Assembly: GCA_903861445.1 (NCBI GenBank)
Contig: CAIOUK010000098.1
Span: forward strand, 1-10,103
Length of the DNA stretch: 10,103 bases
From: an uncultured Verrucomicrobia subdivision 3 bacterium
GTDB taxonomy: Bacteria; Verrucomicrobiota; Verrucomicrobiia; Limisphaerales; UBA11358
Direction: 5' to 3'
Below, one piece after another: positions 6,224 through 10,103 of this stretch. How positions within the stretch are numbered: the stretch's first letter is position 1; every line of letters begins with the position of its first letter. A program made the translations under genes and the position numbers. The notes below the pieces were generated by a model. The model searched no databases. It saw nothing but the letters and a program-made list of their open reading frames with translations, and was not told where the DNA came from.

Positions 6224-8728
6224 ATGACTTATCAATCAAAATTGTCGCCCCGATACAAATTTATAGTCATCGGGATGTTGGTGGCTGTTGCTATTTTCAT
6301 TTCAACTGGAGCCAGAGCCGGTGAATCTGCCGACGCCACCGGCATTCTGAAAAAACCGATTCCTGACAAGCTGGTGGTGCTGACTTTCGATGATGGCCCC
6401 GCGAGCCACTACAATGTGGTCGCGCCCATCCTCAAGCAACTTGGCTTCGGCGGTTCTTTTTATGTTTGCGATTTTGATTCGTTCCGCACGCGGAAGGACT
6501 GGTATCTAACGTGGCGGCAAATGCGGGAGATGGCAGCGGATGGATTTGAGATTGGCAATCACACCAGTGGTCACGCTGGCGGCGCATCCATTGGATATTT
6601 CCTGACGATGGAGGATGCTTTGATTGCCAATGGAGTTCCCAAGCCGGTCACGGTAGCCTGGCCGGTTTATCAGTCGAATCCCAAAACCTATCCTGACCTC
6701 GCGGCGAATGCCTATACCTTTGGCCGTGGCGGTTACAAACGTCCCTACCGCCCGACGGTGGACAATCCTTTCGACATCCCCTGTATGGAACCCAAGACCG
6801 TCGGGGACTTGGCCAAAATGGTGCGCCTAGCCGCCGGCGGCCGAATTGCCGTGCTGATCTACCACGGGATTCCTGACATCGAACATCCGCCGGTCACGCT
6901 GGACCCGGCGATTTTCCGGGCGCAGATGCAATATCTCAAAGACAACCATTACAAGGTCATCGCGATGCGCGACCTCGCCGAATATATCGATTCAGCTAAA
7001 GCAGCGAAACTGCTGCCGACTTCGCGCGACTACAAACCCACCGGCACCGAACCGCTGGCCAGCGAGGAAAAACCCGCCGTGGCTGCCGAGGTTACCACGG
7101 CCTCGCCGGCGAAGTCGCCCAAGCCAGCGCCAAAACCGGAAGTGAAGTTGAATCTGCCGAAACTGGTTATCCCGACGAACGGTGAGCCGATTATGCTAGA
7201 CGGCGACAAGGCGGTTCACATCGCCAAAGGCCCACGGGTTGAGTTGCGCAACGAACTATCCGGTCCCGGAAAATTGGTCAAGACCGGTGCCGGCGAAGTG
7301 CGTCTCTGGAATACGAAAAACTCCTACAGCGGCGGCACGCTGGTTCATGGCGGCACGCTCACGGTTGAATTTAACGGCGCCGCGCTGGGCAGTGGTCCCG
7401 TGACGCTGGAGGATGGCGCCACGTTCAAGCTCGATGCCGTGAAAGGGACCAATCCATTGACCTTGAACGGCGGCGCGTTCGATGGCTCCGGCCAGTGGAA
7501 CGCGGACATTCAGTTGAACGGCACGGTATTGGTCAGTGGCTCACTGAAGCTCAACAATGAGAAAGGCGGTATCAGTGGCCCCGGTAGCATCATCATGGCT
7601 GGCAGCATCAATCAATGGGGAAATTATACATGGGATGGAATCGTCACGCTGGCGGGGAACAATCATTATGCCGGCCCCACGGTGGCGCGACTTGGCACGC
7701 TCGTTCTGGCCAAAGTAGCGGCACTGTATGGCGGTGATACGACAAAATGGACAGCCGAAAACGTGCGCGTCCACAAGAGCGCGACGTTGGTGCTCAAGTG
7801 CGGCGGGCCGGGGGAATTCAGCAGCGAGCAACTGAATTTGCTCGTGAATCGCCTGATTTACACGCGCGGCTCGAACGGTTTGATGGCCGGTGCCATTCTG
7901 TGCCTCGATACCAGCAATGCCAAGGAACCGGTGGTCTTGAACGCAGATTTGGCGGCCGCGCCGGGAAGTATCTTCGGTGACTTCGACCTGCGGAAAACCG
8001 GTTTCGGGACGTTGGTGTTGAACGGAAAAAACACGTTTGCCGGCCGGACTGTCATTGAGCGTGGAATGCTGAGTGTGACCTCGCTCAACAGCGTCGGCAA
8101 AAGGAAAGCCACGCACAGCAGTCTCGGCGTGCCCACCGACGTGGAAACGGGCGAAATCCTGTTGGGCGATGGCGACGGCACCGTTCCGAAAGGTGATGGC
8201 GCGTGTGGTTTGATTTACACCGGCAGCGGCGAAACTTCTGACCGCGTGCTGAATCTGGCCGGACGTAATTCCACCATCACCTTCGAACAAGCCGGCGCCG
8301 GTTTACTCAAGCTGGCCGGTTCCATCGTGATTTCCGGTTATGGTGCCAGCAAACAAATCGTGCTGGGCGGCAACACCTCCGGCACCGGCGAACTAGTCGG
8401 TAACTTGTTCGATCCCTTTGATCGCGCCGGCAAAACCAAAACGTCGCTCACCAAAACCGGCTCTGGCACTTGGACGCTTTCGGGAACCAACACGCACAGC
8501 GGCTCGACCAGCGTGAAACAAGGAACGCTGCGCATCGCCACCACCAAAAGTCTGGGGCAGGCGGCGGATGTCCAGATCGCTCCGGGCGCGAAGCTGGATT
8601 TGGATTTTAGCGGCGAGATAACCGTTGCCAAACTCACGATCAACGGCAAGCCTCAACCATCAGGGAAATATTCTGCCGCCAACTATCCAACGACCCTCAC
8701 CGGAAAAGGTTTCCTTGTCGTGCGGTAA
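6224..8728 (+). CDS. Secreted NodB-type polysaccharide deacetylase fused to PATR beta-strand repeats
   Basis: An 834-residue two-part protein. Residues 1-32 form a signal peptide (basic start, hydrophobic 13-28, cleavage likely after ARA). Residues about 47-260 are a NodB/CE4-like domain, a metal-dependent deacetylase of acetylated sugars: TFDDG at 54-58 (D56 likely base, D57 metal ligand), NHTSGH at 112-117 (H113 and H117 metal ligands) and LIYHG at 211-215 (H214). The usual RxPY motif 3 is not clear; GRGGYKRPYRP (167-177) stands in its place. Residues about 265-310 are a Pro/Ala/Lys/Glu-rich linker. The rest is a beta-helix with autotransporter-associated repeats, the best copies at about 353-381, 471-495, 590-618 and 742-771 (pattern KTGxGTLxLxGxNTxxGxTxVxxGTL). 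The end, GKGFLVVR, shows no autotransporter barrel and no PEP-CTERM anchor. The repeat part may hold the enzyme on a surface or bind a polymer; this is inference. Substrate unknown (peptidoglycan, chitin-like or acetylated polysaccharide). Confidence 0.85.
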   Translation: MTYQSKLSPRYKFIVIGMLVAVAIFISTGARAGESADATGILKKPIPDKLVVLTFDDGPASHYNVVAPILKQLGFGGSFYVCDFDSFRTRKDWYLTWRQMREMAADGFEIGNHTSGHAGGASIGYFLTMEDALIANGVPKPVTVAWPVYQSNPKTYPDLAANAYTFGRGGYKRPYRPTVDNPFDIPCMEPKTVGDLAKMVRLAAGGRIAVLIYHGIPDIEHPPVTLDPAIFRAQMQYLKDNHYKVIAMRDLAEYIDSAKAAKLLPTSRDYKPTGTEPLASEEKPAVAAEVTTASPAKSPKPAPKPEVKLNLPKLVIPTNGEPIMLDGDKAVHIAKGPRVELRNELSGPGKLVKTGAGEVRLWNTKNSYSGGTLVHGGTLTVEFNGAALGSGPVTLEDGATFKLDAVKGTNPLTLNGGAFDGSGQWNADIQLNGTVLVSGSLKLNNEKGGISGPGSIIMAGSINQWGNYTWDGIVTLAGNNHYAGPTVARLGTLVLAKVAALYGGDTTKWTAENVRVHKSATLVLKCGGPGEFSSEQLNLLVNRLIYTRGSNGLMAGAILCLDTSNAKEPVVLNADLAAAPGSIFGDFDLRKTGFGTLVLNGKNTFAGRTVIERGMLSVTSLNSVGKRKATHSSLGVPTDVETGEILLGDGDGTVPKGDGACGLIYTGSGETSDRVLNLAGRNSTITFEQAGAGLLKLAGSIVISGYGASKQIVLGGNTSGTGELVGNLFDPFDRAGKTKTSLTKTGSGTWTLSGTNTHSGSTSVKQGTLRIATTKSLGQAADVQIAPGAKLDLDFSGEITVAKLTINGKPQPSGKYSAANYPTTLTGKGFLVVR

Positions 8729-8879
8729 AACCGCCCGATCCTATCACCCAGCCTCATACCTGACCGGTGGTGTGCCACAGCACCATTACAAAATATTTTC
8801 TAAAAAATAAGTGGACGAAATCTGAAATTGGGAGACATTGGTTGTAGAAAGTCCTGATTGGTCAACGACCTCGTTTGTT
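8729..8879 (+). other. Intergenic spacer with A/T-rich patch and weak hairpins
   Basis: This 151-base gap, the longest in the window, has no gene I can support. It holds a 5-bp hairpin across the preceding stop codon (GCGGT/ACCGC, 8722-8734), another at 8768-8785 (TGGTG/CACCA), then an A/T-rich stretch at about 8786-8810 with the palindrome AAAATATTTT (8790-8799). There is no T run after either hairpin, so a standard intrinsic terminator is doubtful. The A/T patch may be part of a promoter for the next gene, but no convincing -35/-10 pair was found. Confidence 0.3.
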
Positions 8880-9935
8880 ATGAAAACGAAATTAAATCAG
8901 ACCCGGACACTTGGGGCGGTTTCCGTTAAAACCGTGTTCATCTGGCTTGTGGCACTTCCTTTCGCAGCAGCGGCGGCTTCGGTGAATTTAGTTTCAGATA
9001 CTTCGATAATTAACCTGTCCACCGGTGTTTCCAGCGCGCAAATTCAAGCGGCTTTGGATCGTTTGCCGGCAAGCGGTGGCGAAGTGATTCTGCCGGCGGG
9101 AACTTTCAACCTTGACCAGTCCATTGTGCTGCGGCGGGATAATCTCACGTTACGCGGCACCGGTCCGGAAACCATTTTGCGGCTGGCTGATAACGCCAAT
9201 TGCCCCGTGATCATCATGGGGGATCCGGTTAACCATCCCTCCCAAATCATCCGGCACCTGAAGGTGGCCGGATTTTTTATTGACGGAAATCGCTCCCATC
9301 AACAACGCGAACTCTGGCACGATACCGGCGAAGGCTCGGAAATTCGCAACAACGGCATCACTGTGCAGGCCGTGAGCGACTCGGTGGTGGAAAATGTGAC
9401 GTGCGTCCGTTGTCGTTCCGGCGGATTGGTGACGACGCTCGGGGTGCGGCGATTGACCGTGAAAAATTTTGAGGCTTTCGACAACGAGTTCGACGGGCTG
9501 GCTTGTTATCTGACCGAGGACAGTCTTTTTACCGGCCTGAATTTGCACAACAATCCCGGCGCCGGCATTTCGCTGGATCTGGCCTTTAATCACAATGTCA
9601 TCAGCAACGCCGATTTGACCGCGAACGATCTCGGCATCTTCATGCGCGCGAGCCACGAGAATAAATTTTACGGCGTCGCCATCCATCACAGCCACAGCTA
9701 CGGGGTGTTCATGGCCGATGTGCAAAATTTCACCGACGGTGCCGTGCGATCCGCGCCCCATTCCGCATGCACACAAAATGCCTTCACCAATCTGATTGCC
9801 ATCCGCTGCGGCGGGGCGGCGTTCCGCATCAACAACGCTACCTGCACCAACAACATCATCATCCGACCGCAATTCACCGGGAACGAGCGCGGCGGGCTTT
9901 CGCTGGCGCAGCCGGATTTGGCGACTGTGCAATAA
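8880..9935 (+). CDS. Secreted right-handed parallel beta-helix protein (pectate-lyase-like fold)
   Basis: The frame is open from a TTG at 8838, but the ATG at 8880 is the better start: it yields a 351-residue protein beginning MKTKLNQTRT with a hydrophobic core at about 18-33 and an Ala-rich cleavage region, a normal signal peptide. Residues 49-76 (SSAQIQAALDRLPASGGEVI then LPAGTF) are the typical entry to a right-handed beta-helix of the pectate-lyase superfamily. LRGTGPETILR (91-101) and FFIDGNRS (132-139) are further hallmarks. From about 155 to 330 there are regular coils of roughly 20-25 residues with Asn-rich turns (for example ENVTCVRCRSGGL, FEAFDNEFDGLACY and NLHNNPGAGISL). Such proteins cleave, hydrolyse or epimerise polysaccharides, often uronic acid polymers. 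I cannot assign a catalytic set, so lyase, glycosidase, epimerase or binding roles all remain open. It is downstream of the deacetylase in the same direction and probably acts on the same material. Confidence 0.8.
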   Translation: MKTKLNQTRTLGAVSVKTVFIWLVALPFAAAAASVNLVSDTSIINLSTGVSSAQIQAALDRLPASGGEVILPAGTFNLDQSIVLRRDNLTLRGTGPETILRLADNANCPVIIMGDPVNHPSQIIRHLKVAGFFIDGNRSHQQRELWHDTGEGSEIRNNGITVQAVSDSVVENVTCVRCRSGGLVTTLGVRRLTVKNFEAFDNEFDGLACYLTEDSLFTGLNLHNNPGAGISLDLAFNHNVISNADLTANDLGIFMRASHENKFYGVAIHHSHSYGVFMADVQNFTDGAVRSAPHSACTQNAFTNLIAIRCGGAAFRINNATCTNNIIIRPQFTGNERGGLSLAQPDLATVQ

Positions 9936-10055
9936 TTTTCCCTCGCAACCATGCCGGCCATTTGCAGGCGGCCGCACAGCGGAAACGGGCTTTCCACTTC
10001 AGAATAAATCCTTGTATCGCTAAAAAGATTTCGCCACAGTTGCGCCTCAAATTTT

Positions 10056-10103
10056 ATGTTGCCATTCAAAAATAAAATCCTGTTCGTCGGCTACGGCGCG
10101 GTG
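10056..10103 (+). CDS. N-terminal fragment of a Rossmann-fold enzyme, possibly homospermidine synthase
   Basis: An ATG at 10056 opens a frame that continues to the window edge and gives 16 residues, MLPFKNKILFVGYGAV. A basic/polar start, the hydrophobic strand ILFV and a GxGxV turn form the beginning of an NAD(P)-binding Rossmann fold. The combination resembles the N-terminus of homospermidine synthases and related saccharopine-dehydrogenase-like proteins, which make the polyamine homospermidine using NAD in the cytoplasm. With only 16 residues this is a guess at family level; other dehydrogenases are possible. It has no signal peptide, so it probably marks the return to cytoplasmic metabolism after the secreted-enzyme block. 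The 120-base spacer before it (9936-10055) shows no gene and no clear terminator. Confidence 0.4.
   Translation, partial: MLPFKNKILFVGYGAV

Noticed and set aside
7541..8290. Antisense open frame of 249 codons opposite the PATR region
   Set aside because: The + strand frame has clear PATR repeats here; the antisense translation shows no domain, signal or ribosome-binding site.
8722..8734. Hairpin GCGGT-AAA-ACCGC across the stop codon of the NodB-PATR gene, as a terminator
   Set aside because: The stem is only 5 bp and is followed by CCGATCC rather than a T run, so it does not meet the form of an intrinsic terminator.
8768..8785. TGGTG/CACCA hairpin as a terminator or operator
   Set aside because: A 5-bp stem with an 8-base loop is expected by chance, and the A/T-rich tail is not a T tract.
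9150..9977. Antisense open frame of 275 codons opposite the beta-helix gene
   Set aside because: The + strand protein has a signal peptide and a coherent beta-helix pattern; the antisense product is a shadow created by codon bias.
1..10103. CRISPR arrays, tRNA or rRNA genes, insertion sequences, attachment sites
   Set aside because: I looked for short regularly spaced repeats, tRNA arms, transposase motifs and terminal inverted repeats and saw none; the only large repeat is the rhamnosidase-like gene pair.

Overview
The window reads as a chromosomal segment of a Gram-negative bacterium, most likely Verrucomicrobiota (Limisphaerales/Pedosphaera-like) or a relative in the PVC group. This rests on three things: secreted GH106-like enzymes without any SusC/SusD pair, a protein rich in autotransporter-associated beta-strand (PATR) repeats, which are abundant in Verrucomicrobiota, and start codons mostly lacking a clear Shine-Dalgarno sequence. 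The taxon is an inference. Every supported gene is on the + strand.

Layout. Positions 2-223 hold the 3' end of ruvB (Holliday junction helicase), a housekeeping gene. Positions 286-6100 hold two adjacent genes for large secreted alpha-L-rhamnosidase-like proteins (GH106 type). They are clear tandem duplicates, alike from just after the signal peptide almost to the C-terminus. Positions 6224-8728 encode a secreted fusion of a NodB-type polysaccharide deacetylase domain, a Pro/Ala/Lys-rich linker and a long PATR beta-helix region. Positions 8880-9935 encode a secreted right-handed parallel beta-helix protein of pectate-lyase-like fold. At 10056 a new gene starts and runs off the end; its 16 visible residues look like the Rossmann-fold N-terminus of a homospermidine synthase or saccharopine-dehydrogenase-like enzyme.

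How the genes fit together. The four central products all carry export signals and all have folds used on polysaccharides: removal of alpha-L-rhamnose (two paralogs), de-N/O-acetylation (NodB-PATR) and cleavage or epimerisation of an acidic polysaccharide (beta-helix). A small locus for handling a rhamnose-containing, possibly acetylated, plant or algal polysaccharide such as a pectin is a reasonable inference, but the substrate cannot be read from the sequence. The two rhamnosidase genes are probably co-transcribed. A sigma70-like promoter candidate at 6140-6168 suggests the deacetylase can be transcribed separately. No transporter, regulator, sulfatase, tRNA, rRNA, CRISPR array or insertion sequence was seen. 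All non-coding gaps are short (62 to 151 bases).

The most notable points are the divergence of the two GH106-like paralogs around their likely active site, with cysteine gains in the second copy, and the NodB-PATR domain fusion. I see no strong evidence for a wholly new system.
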